From the NCBI GenBank assembly GCA_021813265.1, contig JAKALF010000002.1, forward strand, positions 1-31,154: a stretch of DNA of 31,154 bases, given 5' to 3'. The stretch comes from a bacterium. Lineage in GTDB: Bacteria > Patescibacteriota > Minisyncoccia > UBA6257 > GWB1-50-10. A program made the translations under genes and the position numbers. Positions 14,616 to 22,507 of the stretch are shown piece after piece. The first letter of the stretch is position 1, and the number at the start of each line of letters is the position of its first letter. Below the pieces are notes generated by a model. The model searched no databases, had not been told where the DNA came from, and worked only from the letters and a program-made list of their open reading frames with translations.

Positions 14616-15077
14616 ATGTCTCTTCTTGAAGACATATCGAGGGATTGTAAGGAAGCCATGAAATCGCGGGATGGGGTAACGCTTGATACCTTGCGATTTT
14701 TGAAATCCGCGTTTCATAACCGAGAGATAGAAAAGAAGGGAAAAGGGGAAGAGGGACCGCTTACGGACTCCGAAGCTCTTGAAGTCATGAAGCGGGAAGT
14801 GAAAAAACGGAAGGAAGCTTTTGATATGTATATTTCCGCGGGAAGAAATGATTTGGCGGAAAAAGAGAGGGCGGAGCTTTCCGTCATTGAACGGTATCTT
14901 CCTCCCCAGGCTTCCGACGAAGAAATCGAGAAAGCCGTCTCTTCGGCGCTTTCCCGGTTTCCCCAGGCGACAACAAAAGATTTCGGGAGCGTTATGGGTT
15001 TAGTCATGAAGGAACTTAAAGGAAACGCGGAAGCTCTTCGGGTAAGCAAGGTCATTAAAGAAAAGCTCGGATCATGA
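14616..15077 (+). CDS. yqeY: GatB/YqeY domain protein
   Basis: A 153-residue YqeY-family protein: LLEDISRDCKEAMKSRDGVTLDTLRFLKSAFHN at the start, KKRKEAFDMYISAGRNDLAEKERAEL in the middle, and the C-terminal GSVMGLVMKELKGNAE signature. The domain is related to the tRNA-binding tail of the GatB amidotransferase. Its exact role is unknown, but its placement between rpsU and ybeY points to translation. The last 4 bases overlap ybeY. Confidence 0.92.
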   Translation: MSLLEDISRDCKEAMKSRDGVTLDTLRFLKSAFHNREIEKKGKGEEGPLTDSEALEVMKREVKKRKEAFDMYISAGRNDLAEKERAELSVIERYLPPQASDEEIEKAVSSALSRFPQATTKDFGSVMGLVMKELKGNAEALRVSKVIKEKLGS

Positions 15078-15496
15078 ATACCGTGATATCAATCCCTTCC
15101 TTGAAGGGATTTTTAAAGACTTCGGAATCTTTAAGAAGAGTTGCCGAATCGGCTCTTCTTTGTTTGAATCAAAAAAACAAGACTCTGGATCTTTATCTCG
15201 TAACCGACGCCGAAATGGCTCGGCTCAATTGGGTTTATAGAAAGAAAAAAGGGCCGACCGATGTTTTGAGTTTTGAGTCTCATTCCTTTCTTCGGGGAGA
15301 CGTTTCAAACTATCTCGGAGAATTGTATCTCGCTCCTCGCGCGGCGGTTCGTAAGAGAAAATCATTATCTCTCCTTACCATCCACGGCGTTCTCCACCTT
15401 CTGGGATATACGCACGGGCGCGTACGTGATACGATAGAGATGGAAAAAAAAGAAGATGAAATTTTAGCGTATGTCGAACATCATTACCGGACTTGA
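15074..15496 (+). CDS. ybeY: Endoribonuclease YbeY (rRNA maturation factor)
   Basis: A 140-residue metalloprotein with the zinc-binding signature HGVLHLLGYTHG near residues 112-123 (three His) and the KKKGPTDVLSF segment near residue 57. The usual Asp of GYDH is Thr here (GYTH). It acts in 16S rRNA 3'-end processing and ribosome quality control. It overlaps yqeY by 4 nt and ftsA by 26 nt, so translation is tightly coupled. Confidence 0.92.
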   Translation: MNTVISIPSLKGFLKTSESLRRVAESALLCLNQKNKTLDLYLVTDAEMARLNWVYRKKKGPTDVLSFESHSFLRGDVSNYLGELYLAPRAAVRKRKSLSLLTIHGVLHLLGYTHGRVRDTIEMEKKEDEILAYVEHHYRT

Positions 15497-16691
15497 TATC
15501 GGATCGTCATCCATTAAAGGCGTCGTCGCGGGAACCGGAAAGGACGGGAGGCTTTCCATTGTTACCGTTTTTAAACATCCTTCGGCCGGATTTCATAAAG
15601 GCGTTTTAATCGATGCCGATGAGGCGGTGAGCGTCTTGCATGATATCGCCCGCGATTTGGAAAAGATTTCAAAAGGAGCCGTGAAAAATGTTTACATAAA
15701 TGTAAACAGCGAACATATCAAAGCGCGGGCATCGCGCGGTATCGTCGCGGTAGCGCGATCGGATCAGGAAATTCAGGAAGAGGACGTGGATCGCGTGATT
15801 CAAGCGTCGCGGGCCGTGAAGCTCCTTCCCAATCACTCCGTGCTTCATAACATAACGAGAGAATATTTTGTTGATGACGTGGGCGATATTTTAGATCCTA
15901 TTTCCATGACGGGGAGCAGGCTTGAGGTGAGCACTCTTATCATCGAAGGATTTTCTCCCCAAGTCACCTTTCTTACCAAACACGTTGAGCACGCCGGACT
16001 TCGCATTGGAGGACTCATCTTTAATCCGCTCGCCTCCGCGCGCGCCGTTCTTTCAAAAAGGCAAAAGGATTTGGGAAGCGTGCTTATTGATTTTGGAGCG
16101 GATACGACAACCCTTGTCGTCTATGAAGAAAATAAAGTATCGCATACGAAAAGCATTCCTCTCGGATCGAGTTATATCACGAAAGATATCGCTATTGGGC
16201 TCAAAACGTCTTTTGATGTGGCGGAGGAACTTAAGGTTTCATACGGATACGCGCTTTCAAAAGACGTCTCGCGAAAGGATACCGTTAAACTTTCTGAATT
16301 TGATCCGGATAGCAAGGACGAAGTTTCAAGAAGATTCCTATCCGAAATTATCGAAGTGAGGCTTGCGGAAATTCTTGATCTTGTGAATAATGAGCTAAAG
16401 AGCATTGACTGCGCGGGGAGGCTTCCCGGAGGGGCGGTTATCACGGGAGGGGGGGTAAAGCTTGAAGGAATTGGAGATCTCGTGAAGCAGACGCTCAAAC
16501 TGCCCGTACAGACTGGCATTTCAAACCTCGGAACCTTTGAAGTCATGAATCCAACCCACCAGTCGCTTCTTGAAGATCCTGAGTTTTCAACAGCCGCGGG
16601 TCTCGCGCTTTGGGGTACGGAAGGGAGGGCGCGGATGGAATACAACCCTCAGAATCTTGTTAAAACCATTTTCAAAAATTTGATGCCCTAA
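15471..16691 (+). CDS. ftsA: Cell division protein FtsA
   Basis: A 406-residue actin-like protein that tethers FtsZ to the membrane. ATP-binding motifs are seen in GLDIGSSSIKGVVAG (residues 7-21), LIDFGADTTTLVVYE (near 206) and GAVITGGGVKLEGI (near 323). The 1C subdomain (residues 85-165) is present. The C terminus ends FKNLMP and is short; a clear amphipathic membrane-targeting helix is only weakly visible (NLVKTIFKNLMP). The start lies inside ybeY and ftsZ follows one base after its stop. Confidence 0.95.
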   Translation: MSNIITGLDIGSSSIKGVVAGTGKDGRLSIVTVFKHPSAGFHKGVLIDADEAVSVLHDIARDLEKISKGAVKNVYINVNSEHIKARASRGIVAVARSDQEIQEEDVDRVIQASRAVKLLPNHSVLHNITREYFVDDVGDILDPISMTGSRLEVSTLIIEGFSPQVTFLTKHVEHAGLRIGGLIFNPLASARAVLSKRQKDLGSVLIDFGADTTTLVVYEENKVSHTKSIPLGSSYITKDIAIGLKTSFDVAEELKVSYGYALSKDVSRKDTVKLSEFDPDSKDEVSRRFLSEIIEVRLAEILDLVNNELKSIDCAGRLPGGAVITGGGVKLEGIGDLVKQTLKLPVQTGISNLGTFEVMNPTHQSLLEDPEFSTAAGLALWGTEGRARMEYNPQNLVKTIFKNLMP

Positions 16692-16692
16692 C

Positions 16693-17922
16693 ATGACCAA
16701 GAAAAAACAGAAAAATGTCGAGAGTTTTAAAAAGTCTCGATCCAAGAAGAGCGTCATCAGTCCTCTCGCGAGTGGAGTTACGAAAATAAAAGTTGTGGGT
16801 GTCGGAGGCGGGGGAGGCAACGCGGTATCGAGAATGATGAGCGATCCCGAAAGAATCCGAGGCGTCGAGTTCATTGCCGTAAACACGGACGCGCAGGATC
16901 TTGATTACGCTCACGCTCATAAGAAAATATATATCGGGAAGGCGCTTACGCATGGATTGGGAGCGGGCATGAATCCCGAGATCGGAAAACAGGCGGCCGA
17001 AGAAAATCGTTCGGAGATAGGAGAGATGCTTGATGACGCGGATATTGTTTTCGTGACGGCCGGTTTTGGAGGAGGGACGGGAACCGGAGCGGCTCCCATT
17101 ATCGCGGAGATCGCTCGGGAGAAAGGAATTCTCACGATTGCCATTATCACCAAACCTTTTTCCTTTGAAGGAGCGCAGCGCATGAATATCGCGCAAGACG
17201 GCCTCGCTCGTCTTAGGGAAAAAGTTGACGCGCTTGTGGTAATACCCAACGATCGTATTTTTAATTTGATTGATAAAGAAACTCCCGCGTCAAAAGCCTT
17301 TGGATATATTGATGAGGTTCTTAGAAACGGCGTGAAGTCCATCGCGGAACTCATTAACATGCCCGGCATCATTAACGTTGATTTCGCGGACATCGAGGCT
17401 ACCTTGAAAGACGCGGGAGCGACCATGATCGGTATCGGCATGGGAACGGGACAGGAGCGCAGCACCAAGGCCGCGCTTGACGCCCTCAACTCGCCCCTTC
17501 TTGAAATTTCCGTTGACGGCGCGAAGGGCGCGCTTTTCAGCATCGCGGGAGGAAAGGATCTTAGAATGTCGGAGATTAACGATATCGCGAAAACTATTTC
17601 GTCTAATTTAGACGCTAACGCTCGCGTTATCTTCGGCGCGTACTATGACCGTTCGCTCAAGGACAAGACCATTAAGGTAACGGTAATCGCGACGGGATTC
17701 AATGGCGTGTTTTCAAGCGGAAGAATGAATACTCCATCTCTTTTTATAACCCAAGAGGCCTCGTTAAAGAAAGATACCCTTCCCGATATTCGCGAAAAGC
17801 AAGGCGTTCAGGTTTCCGAAACCCAAAAATCCTATCAAGAGAAAGAAAAATCTTCAAAAAAACAGTCAGAGGACAAAGATTCGTGGGATATTCCCGCGTT
17901 TTTGAGAAAAAAGAGAAAATAA
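16693..17922 (+). CDS. ftsZ: Cell division GTPase FtsZ
   Basis: A 409-residue tubulin-like GTPase that forms the division ring. Visible motifs are VVGVGGGGGNAVSRM (about 35-49), the tubulin signature GFGGGTGTGAAP (near 122), IPNDRIFNLI, and the T7-loop stretch NVDFADIEATL containing the catalytic Asp. A basic N-terminal extension of about 30 residues and a charged linker (about 350-395) lead to the C-terminal peptide SWDIPAFLRKKRK, the expected docking site for FtsA. Confidence 0.97.
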   Translation: MTKKKQKNVESFKKSRSKKSVISPLASGVTKIKVVGVGGGGGNAVSRMMSDPERIRGVEFIAVNTDAQDLDYAHAHKKIYIGKALTHGLGAGMNPEIGKQAAEENRSEIGEMLDDADIVFVTAGFGGGTGTGAAPIIAEIAREKGILTIAIITKPFSFEGAQRMNIAQDGLARLREKVDALVVIPNDRIFNLIDKETPASKAFGYIDEVLRNGVKSIAELINMPGIINVDFADIEATLKDAGATMIGIGMGTGQERSTKAALDALNSPLLEISVDGAKGALFSIAGGKDLRMSEINDIAKTISSNLDANARVIFGAYYDRSLKDKTIKVTVIATGFNGVFSSGRMNTPSLFITQEASLKKDTLPDIREKQGVQVSETQKSYQEKEKSSKKQSEDKDSWDIPAFLRKKRK

Positions 17923-17937
17923 AATAAGGATTGTAGA

Positions 17938-17959
17938 GCCCGCTGGACAAAAGGCGGGC
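17938..17959 (+). terminator. GC-rich hairpin after ftsZ
   Basis: GCCCGC (17938-17943) and GCGGGC (17954-17959) form a 6-bp stem with a 10-nt loop, 15 bp after the ftsZ stop. The following sequence (ATTACTGTTGTT) is only weakly U-rich, so termination may be partial. Confidence 0.45.
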
Positions 17960-17999
17960 ATTACTGTTGTTATAGGGTAGTTATCCACTATTTTTTCGT

Positions 18000-18029
18000 T
18001 TGAACTTTTATATGAGGCGGGGGTATAAT
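18000..18029 (+). promoter_or_regulatory. Promoter of the ribonucleotide reductase gene
   Basis: TTGAAC (18000-18005), 18-bp spacer and a perfect TATAAT (18024-18029). Predicted +1 near 18036 gives a leader of about 133 nt before nrdJ, unusually long for this window. Confidence 0.65.
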
Positions 18030-18089
18030 GGGAATACTTAACCCGCTCCTATAACCTTCATATTTCTTTTTACTCCGGATATAAAAACG

Positions 18090-18117
18090 CTACGAGATTT
18101 TTCTGATCGTCTCGTGG
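18090..18117 (+). promoter_or_regulatory. Hairpin in the nrdJ leader
   Basis: CTACGAGA (18090-18097) pairs with TCTCGTGG (18110-18117; one G-U). TCGTAG at 18144-18149 could pair with the same CTACGA instead, so two exclusive folds are possible. No cobalamin riboswitch consensus is recognisable and the leader is too short for one. Confidence 0.3.
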
Positions 18118-18168
18118 ACGCCAGGAATATGAAAAACAAAACGTCGTAGCCCTATACCCTTTGAATCC

Positions 18169-20955
18169 ATGTCGCCCAAACCAGCAACCAAAATAACCAA
18201 ACAACAGCATAGAAGGAACGTGTCAGAGAAAAAAATTCCTTTGAAGAGAGTTTTTACCAAAGAGGGAACGCATCCTTTTGATGAAGTCACGTGGGTTGAG
18301 CGGGATGCCGTTTTGGGAGGATCGGGAAAGAAAGTGTTTGAACAGCAAAACGTTTTATTTCCCGATTTTTGGTCGCAGAACGCCGTCAATATTACCGCGT
18401 CAAAATATTTTCGCGGGAAGCCGGGTTCTCCCGAGCGAGAAACTAGCGTAAAACAGATGATTGATCGTGTCGCGAAAAACATTCGTTTGTGGGGAGAGAA
18501 GTCTCGGTATTTCGAGAATGAAGCGGAAGCTCGGATTTTTGAAGACGAACTTACCCACATCATCCTTCATCAGAAAGGATCGTTTAACAGTCCGGTATGG
18601 TTCAATGTCGGAGTGCGGGAACATCCGCAATGCTCCGCGTGTTTTATTCTCTCGATTGACGATGATATGGAATCTATCTTGGATTGGATCAAGACGGAGG
18701 GAAAAATTTTCAAAGGAGGTTCGGGATCTGGAGTCAATCTTTCTCCCCTCCGATCTAAAGAAGAATCCCTTTCGAAGGGAGGACGGTCTTCGGGTCCGGT
18801 TTCCTTTATGCGGGGAGCTGATTCCGTAGCGGGCATGATTAAGTCGGGGGGAACGACGAGACGGGCGGCGAAGATGGTCGTGTTGAATATCGATCATCCC
18901 GACATGATGGAATTTATCGAGACTAAAGCGAAAGAAGAAGACAAGATTCGTGCCCTTATGGAAGCGGGGTATAACATGTCCGATTTGAACGATGAAGCGT
19001 GGAATTCCATCCAATTCCAGAATGCTAATAACTCCATTCGCATTACGGATGACTTTATGCACACCGTTGAACGTGACGGAACTTGGGAGACGAGGTATAT
19101 AACGACGGGAGCTGTCGCTCATAGTTATAAAGCGCGGGATGTGTTGAATGTTATCGCCCAATCCGCGTGGAAAAGCGGGGATCCGGGAGTTCAATTTGAC
19201 ACGACGATTAATAAATGGCACACCTGTCCCAATTCGGGGCGTATCAACGCCTCTAATCCCTGTTCTGAATACATGCACTTGGACAATTCGGCGTGTAATT
19301 TGGCTTCCCTTAACCTCATGAAGTTTTTGAAGGAGGATGGGACATTCAATGTTTCCGAATTTAAGCACGCTGTTGATATTTTTCTTCTCGCTCAGGAGAT
19401 TATCGTGGGTCATTCAAGCTATCCCACGGAAAAGATCGGCGAGAACGCCAGGAAATTTAGAGAATTGGGTCTTGGGTTTTCAAATCTCGGTTCCCTTCTC
19501 ATGACCAAGGGTATTCCCTATGATTCCGAAGAGGGGCGGGCGTGGGGAGGAGCCATCTCTTCCCTTATGTCAGGAGAAGCGTATCGTTTTTCCGCTGTTA
19601 TCGCTTCTCGCGTCAGTCCTTTTGAGGGGTATGAGGTAAATAAGGAGCCGATGCTTAATGTTATTAAAATGCACAGCGCGGCGTCGTATAACGTGAACTC
19701 GTTTTTGCTTCGTGATGATATTCTTGGAAAAGAGATGAAACGTGTTTGGGATGACGCGTACGCGCTTGGAACCAAATATGGATATCGCAATTCCCAAGTT
19801 ACCGTCATCGCTCCCACGGGAACTATTTCCTTTATGATGGATTGCGACACGACGGGTATTGAACCGGATTTTTCTCTTGTAAAAATGAAACAGCTTGTCG
19901 GGGGCGGATGGATGAAGATTGTAAACGTCGGGATTGATAAAGCGCTTATAAATCTTGGATACACGGATAGAGAGCGGGAAGAAATTCTTTTATGGATCAC
20001 GGAACATAACACGATTGAAGGGGCTCCGCGCTTGAAAGAGGAGCATCTCCCTGTGTTTGATTGCGCCGTGCGTCCTCTGGGGGGAACGCGCGCCATCTCG
20101 TGGCAGGGGCACGTCCGCATGGTCGCGGCGGTTCAGCCGTTTATCTCCGGCGCTATTTCCAAAACCTTTAACATGACGGGAGAGACAACCGCGGAAGAAA
20201 TCGCCGATGCCTATATCATGGCGTGGAGACTTGGTATTAAGGCATTCGCGGTATATCGAGACGGATCAAAAGCCGCCCAGCCTCTTAGCACGTCAGCTGA
20301 GAAAAAGAAAACCGAGAAGAACAAAGCAGTTCCCGAGATACATCGCAGAAAACCCGAACGAACCAGGAAGTCGGAGACTCATAAATTCGCGATCGCGGGA
20401 CATGAAGGATACCTTACCTACAGCATGTATGAAGACGGGACGCTTTCCGAGATCTTTATCCGCATGGCAAAACAGGGGAGCACGCTCTCGGGCCTTCTTG
20501 ATGTTTTTGCCATTTCCATTTCCATGGCACTTCAGTATGGCGTTCCTCTCAAGGAATTGGTGAATAAGTTTATCTATACCCGTTTTGAACCCTCGGGATT
20601 CACTGAAAATCCCGATATTAGAATAGCGACGAGTATTGTCGATTATATTTTTCGTTATCTCGCCATTCGTTTCATGTCCCAAGACGATCTTTCGGAGTTT
20701 GGGATGGTGAAGCTCATTGAGGGATCGGGAGAGGTTTCTATTCCTCAAATTACGGAGAACCTTGAGGATGAAAAGGTATCCGTTCGCGTTTCCATGAATG
20801 TTTCCGAGGAATTTAAGGTTGAAGAGAAGAAATATAATGGAAATCATACGGTTCCCGCCGATACGGTTTGCAAGAAATGCGGGGGCATGATGATTCGCAC
20901 GGGGTCATGTTCCACGTGCCTTCAGTGCGGAGAATCATCTGGAGGGTGTTCGTGA
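18169..20955 (+). CDS. nrdJ: Adenosylcobalamin-dependent (class II) ribonucleotide reductase
   Basis: A 928-residue class II reductase that makes deoxyribonucleotides with a B12-generated radical and needs no oxygen or NrdB subunit. Family motifs in order: FNSPVWFNVG near 136, GGSGSGVNLSPLRS near 184, NPCSEYMHLDNSACNLASLNL near 362 (active-site Cys and the NxxCxE-like loop), and VIAPTGTISFMMDCDTTGIEPDF near 545. A basic linker (about 705-745) precedes a vitamin B12-type C-terminal region. The extreme C terminus is a zinc-ribbon-like CKKCGGMM...CSTCLQCGESSGGC tail that probably shuttles reducing power. The ATG at 18169 has no strong ribosome binding site. Confidence 0.95.
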   Translation: MSPKPATKITKQQHRRNVSEKKIPLKRVFTKEGTHPFDEVTWVERDAVLGGSGKKVFEQQNVLFPDFWSQNAVNITASKYFRGKPGSPERETSVKQMIDRVAKNIRLWGEKSRYFENEAEARIFEDELTHIILHQKGSFNSPVWFNVGVREHPQCSACFILSIDDDMESILDWIKTEGKIFKGGSGSGVNLSPLRSKEESLSKGGRSSGPVSFMRGADSVAGMIKSGGTTRRAAKMVVLNIDHPDMMEFIETKAKEEDKIRALMEAGYNMSDLNDEAWNSIQFQNANNSIRITDDFMHTVERDGTWETRYITTGAVAHSYKARDVLNVIAQSAWKSGDPGVQFDTTINKWHTCPNSGRINASNPCSEYMHLDNSACNLASLNLMKFLKEDGTFNVSEFKHAVDIFLLAQEIIVGHSSYPTEKIGENARKFRELGLGFSNLGSLLMTKGIPYDSEEGRAWGGAISSLMSGEAYRFSAVIASRVSPFEGYEVNKEPMLNVIKMHSAASYNVNSFLLRDDILGKEMKRVWDDAYALGTKYGYRNSQVTVIAPTGTISFMMDCDTTGIEPDFSLVKMKQLVGGGWMKIVNVGIDKALINLGYTDREREEILLWITEHNTIEGAPRLKEEHLPVFDCAVRPLGGTRAISWQGHVRMVAAVQPFISGAISKTFNMTGETTAEEIADAYIMAWRLGIKAFAVYRDGSKAAQPLSTSAEKKKTEKNKAVPEIHRRKPERTRKSETHKFAIAGHEGYLTYSMYEDGTLSEIFIRMAKQGSTLSGLLDVFAISISMALQYGVPLKELVNKFIYTRFEPSGFTENPDIRIATSIVDYIFRYLAIRFMSQDDLSEFGMVKLIEGSGEVSIPQITENLEDEKVSVRVSMNVSEEFKVEEKKYNGNHTVPADTVCKKCGGMMIRTGSCSTCLQCGESSGGCS

Positions 20956-20960
20956 AAATA

Positions 20961-20986
20961 AAAACCGCGGAAGACGCGGTTTTTTT
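20961..20986. terminator. Bidirectional terminator after nrdJ
   Basis: ACCGCG (20964-20969), loop GAAGA and CGCGGT (20975-20980) are flanked by A4 and T7. It works on both strands and also lies 30 bp downstream of the minus-strand protease gene. It marks the left edge of the accessory region. Confidence 0.9.
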
Positions 20987-21016
20987 GTATATTCTGGGTA
21001 AAAATTCCTAATTATA

Positions 21017-21436
21017 TTAAGGGCGTCTGACTTGAATTAACTCAAATGTATTATGATCTTTTTCAAATTTTATTTTAAACGATTCAAAGAAAGTCTCTCG
21101 TCCTAGAAGAATATCAACATTTTGACTGTCAACATACCATGCTGGTACCGTTAAAGAAATGTTCATATGTTTAATAGAAAAAGGAAAAACCCCTTCATAT
21201 ACAGGCACTTTATCATTTCCTATTCCTATTATTTCTTTTTTTCTCTCAAGTTTAATTCCTAGTACACTCGCGTATTCTATGTTTAGAGTTGTAGTATCAG
21301 CACCAGAGTCAATAACACTAAATACCTCAAAATCATTCCCGTTCTTGTCTTTAAGTATTAGAGGAAGCATTGGACGCCTAACCATTTTCTTTCTTGTGTC
21401 AAACAATCCCGCAACGGCTAAAAATTCAAACTTCAT
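21017..21436 (-). CDS. Retropepsin-like aspartic protease (clan AA)
   Basis: A 139-residue protein with the single-lobe aspartic protease signature FSVIDSGADTTTL (catalytic Asp43), a flap-like stretch (EIIGIGNDKVPVYEGVFPF) and the second conserved block DILLGRETFFESF near residues 110-122. Such proteins act as dimers, each chain giving one Asp. No signal peptide is seen, so it is probably cytoplasmic. It starts 3 bp after a DUF5678-like gene on the same strand, so the pair forms one unit. The substrate is unknown; a proteolytic switch or toxin-antitoxin-like role is speculation. Confidence 0.82.
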   Translation of the reverse strand: MKFEFLAVAGLFDTRKKMVRRPMLPLILKDKNGNDFEVFSVIDSGADTTTLNIEYASVLGIKLERKKEIIGIGNDKVPVYEGVFPFSIKHMNISLTVPAWYVDSQNVDILLGRETFFESFKIKFEKDHNTFELIQVRRP

Positions 21437-21439
21437 GAT

Positions 21440-21652
21440 TTAGAAGTCAGATAAAGGAACGTATCCTAATCGTGGGAGTACTTTTAAGACAACTCTTTTT
21501 TTAGTGTTTGATGTTTTTTTTAATATGTCAGGTAGATTGTTTCCTGTAGCAATTATCTTTCTATAATCAGAGGATAAAGCAACCCATTTATTAGCGTGTT
21601 TCTTAGAAAGCGACGTTGGTAATTTTACTTTTACAATATCATTTTTCTTCAT
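21440..21652 (-). CDS. DUF5678-like small protein
   Basis: A 70-residue protein whose centre, HANKWVALSSDYRKIIATGNNLPDIL, followed by VVLKVLPRLGYVP, matches the pattern I know for the DUF5678 domain (gkWVal....ivasG..l.ev...vp). Function is unknown; in other genomes such genes are often paired with retropepsin-like proteases, as here. A TATCAT -10 lies 6 nt before the ATG on the minus strand (21664-21659) within the palindrome TATGATATCATA, so the mRNA is probably leaderless and possibly autoregulated. Confidence 0.6.
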   Translation of the reverse strand: MKKNDIVKVKLPTSLSKKHANKWVALSSDYRKIIATGNNLPDILKKTSNTKKRVVLKVLPRLGYVPLSDF

Positions 21653-21657
21653 GTGAT

Positions 21658-21669
21658 TATGATATCATA
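21658..21669 (-). promoter_or_regulatory. Palindromic -10 region of the DUF5678/protease unit
   Basis: TATGATATCATA is a perfect 12-bp palindrome containing two possible -10 boxes. TATCAT (21664-21659, minus strand) is spaced exactly for +1 at the ATG of the 70-aa gene. Confidence 0.45.
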
Positions 21670-21710
21670 TTTTTTTCATCTGAGCAAACCAATCTGTAAG
21701 CTCATAAATT

Positions 21711-21786
21711 TGGTGCCCCCACCAGGATTCGAACCTGGGACCCACTGCTTAAAAGGCAGGTGCTCTACCAACTGAGCTATAGGGGC
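21711..21786 (-). tRNA. tRNA-Lys (anticodon UUU)
   Basis: A 76-nt cloverleaf with encoded CCA. The acceptor stem GCCCCTA pairs with TGGGGGC (one G-U), the D-arm is GCTC/GAGC, the anticodon loop CTTTTAA gives UUU, and the T-arm has GGTTCGAATCC. The 27-43 position is a C-U mismatch, leaving four anticodon-stem pairs. A TATAAT lies upstream on the minus strand (21813-21808), 15 nt before the predicted leader end. Confidence 0.95.
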
Positions 21787-21848
21787 AAAGGAAATAACGT
21801 TTACCATATTATACTAGAAAGCCTGTAATTTCAATCTTTTGTTATCCG

Positions 21849-21857
21849 TGCTATACT
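21849..21857 (+). promoter_or_regulatory. Extended -10 promoter and strong ribosome binding site for the 130-aa gene
   Basis: TGCTATACT is an extended -10 with no clear -35. Downstream, AAAGGAGG at 21877-21884 is a near-perfect Shine-Dalgarno placed 6 nt before ATG 21891. This is in contrast to the many leaderless starts elsewhere in the window. Confidence 0.55.
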
Positions 21858-21890
21858 CGTATCAGCTGAAATTAACAAAGGAGGTTGGCG

Positions 21891-22283
21891 ATGGAAATGT
21901 TTTTAGGAACAAATAATTTTCTTAAAACAAAAGAAATTATTTTAAAAAGAAAAGAAAACCAGCCAAGATGGAAGTTAAAAATTGGAAAGATACGGGAACA
22001 GAAAGTCGAAAAAGCCCTTTTCAAAATGAAAAGGGATAAAGAAATTATTAATTTCTTGAGTAGTGGAAACTTCAGTTATCCCGATGTTATTGATGGAATA
22101 GATTTCTATATTATCTTTATTAATAAGAGGTATAGGGTTATTCCTCTTTCGGTGACGGGTCCTGATTTTGTTGAGGATCACCGGGTCAAACATCCAGAGG
22201 TTCCCATTATCGCCGTTAAATTATCCACTCCCTATCAAGAGATACGGGAGAGGATATTAGAGATTATACATAGCCCTTTGTAA
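21891..22283 (+). CDS. Hypothetical protein, 130 aa
   Basis: A 130-residue soluble protein with a basic helical N-terminal half and a C-terminal alpha/beta part (DVIDGIDFYIIFINKRYRVIPLSVTG, then VPIIAVKLSTPYQEIRERILEII). The spacing of a GIDF strand and a following I-P-L-S-V-T strand is reminiscent of PD-(D/E)XK nuclease folds, but the catalytic Glu/Lys are missing, so this is only a fold guess. The start at ATG 21891 is fixed by the Shine-Dalgarno. It has its own terminator and sits between two tRNA genes. Confidence 0.65.
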   Translation: MEMFLGTNNFLKTKEIILKRKENQPRWKLKIGKIREQKVEKALFKMKRDKEIINFLSSGNFSYPDVIDGIDFYIIFINKRYRVIPLSVTGPDFVEDHRVKHPEVPIIAVKLSTPYQEIRERILEIIHSPL

Positions 22284-22310
22284 CCTTTACATGGGGCTAT
22301 TTATTTTTTA
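22270..22310 (+). terminator. Terminator of the 130-aa gene
   Basis: ATAGCCC (22270-22276) and GGGCTAT (22294-22300) form a 7-bp stem overlapping the end of the gene, followed by TTATTTTTTATT. Confidence 0.8.
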
Positions 22311-22324
22311 TTCTTTTATAGTAT

Positions 22325-22399
22325 TCCCCGGTAGCTCAATGGTAGAGCGTCTCCCTGTTAAGGAGCGGGTTGTAGGTTCGAGTCCTACCCGGGGAGCCA
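22325..22399 (+). tRNA. tRNA-Asn (anticodon GUU)
   Basis: A 75-nt cloverleaf with encoded CCA. Acceptor TCCCCGG pairs with CCGGGGA, D-arm GCTC/GAGC, anticodon loop CTGTTAA gives GUU, and T-arm GGTTCGAGTCC. As in the neighbouring tRNA-Lys, the outermost anticodon-stem position is a pyrimidine mismatch. The left inverted repeat of the RM module begins about 25-40 bp downstream. Confidence 0.95.
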
Positions 22400-22414
22400 A
22401 GAAACTAGATATGA

Positions 22415-22507
22415 ACTCCGCACCAGAACAAGTTCGGTACGGGGCATGCTTTTGAAATCATTTTACCAAATCTGATACACAAATCCAAGAAGCGAAATCT
22501 GCAATGA
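22415..22507 (+). pseudogene. Orphan gene tail inside the left inverted repeat
   Basis: A frame opening after a stop at 22412 encodes 30 residues ending ILPNLIHKSKKRNLQ and a TGA at 22505-22507. The right inverted repeat encodes the same tail on the minus strand as the end of a longer frame (26211-26507). Just outside the identical region the two copies still match at the residues N-K-F with a synonymous difference, suggesting both descend from one protein-coding 3' end. No start codon or body is left here. Confidence 0.45.

Noticed and set aside
18036..18168. Cobalamin riboswitch before the B12-dependent reductase
   Set aside because: The leader is about 133 nt and shows no B12-box-like conserved stretch; only a simple hairpin is present.
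18400..19413. 337-aa minus-strand frame inside nrdJ
   Set aside because: It is antisense to highly conserved nrdJ motifs; the long open frame results from GC-skewed codons.
22376..22399. tRNA-Asn 3' end as an attachment site with a second copy
   Set aside because: I searched downstream for a repeat of the T-arm and 3' end sequence and found none in the window, so integration into the tRNA is not supported.
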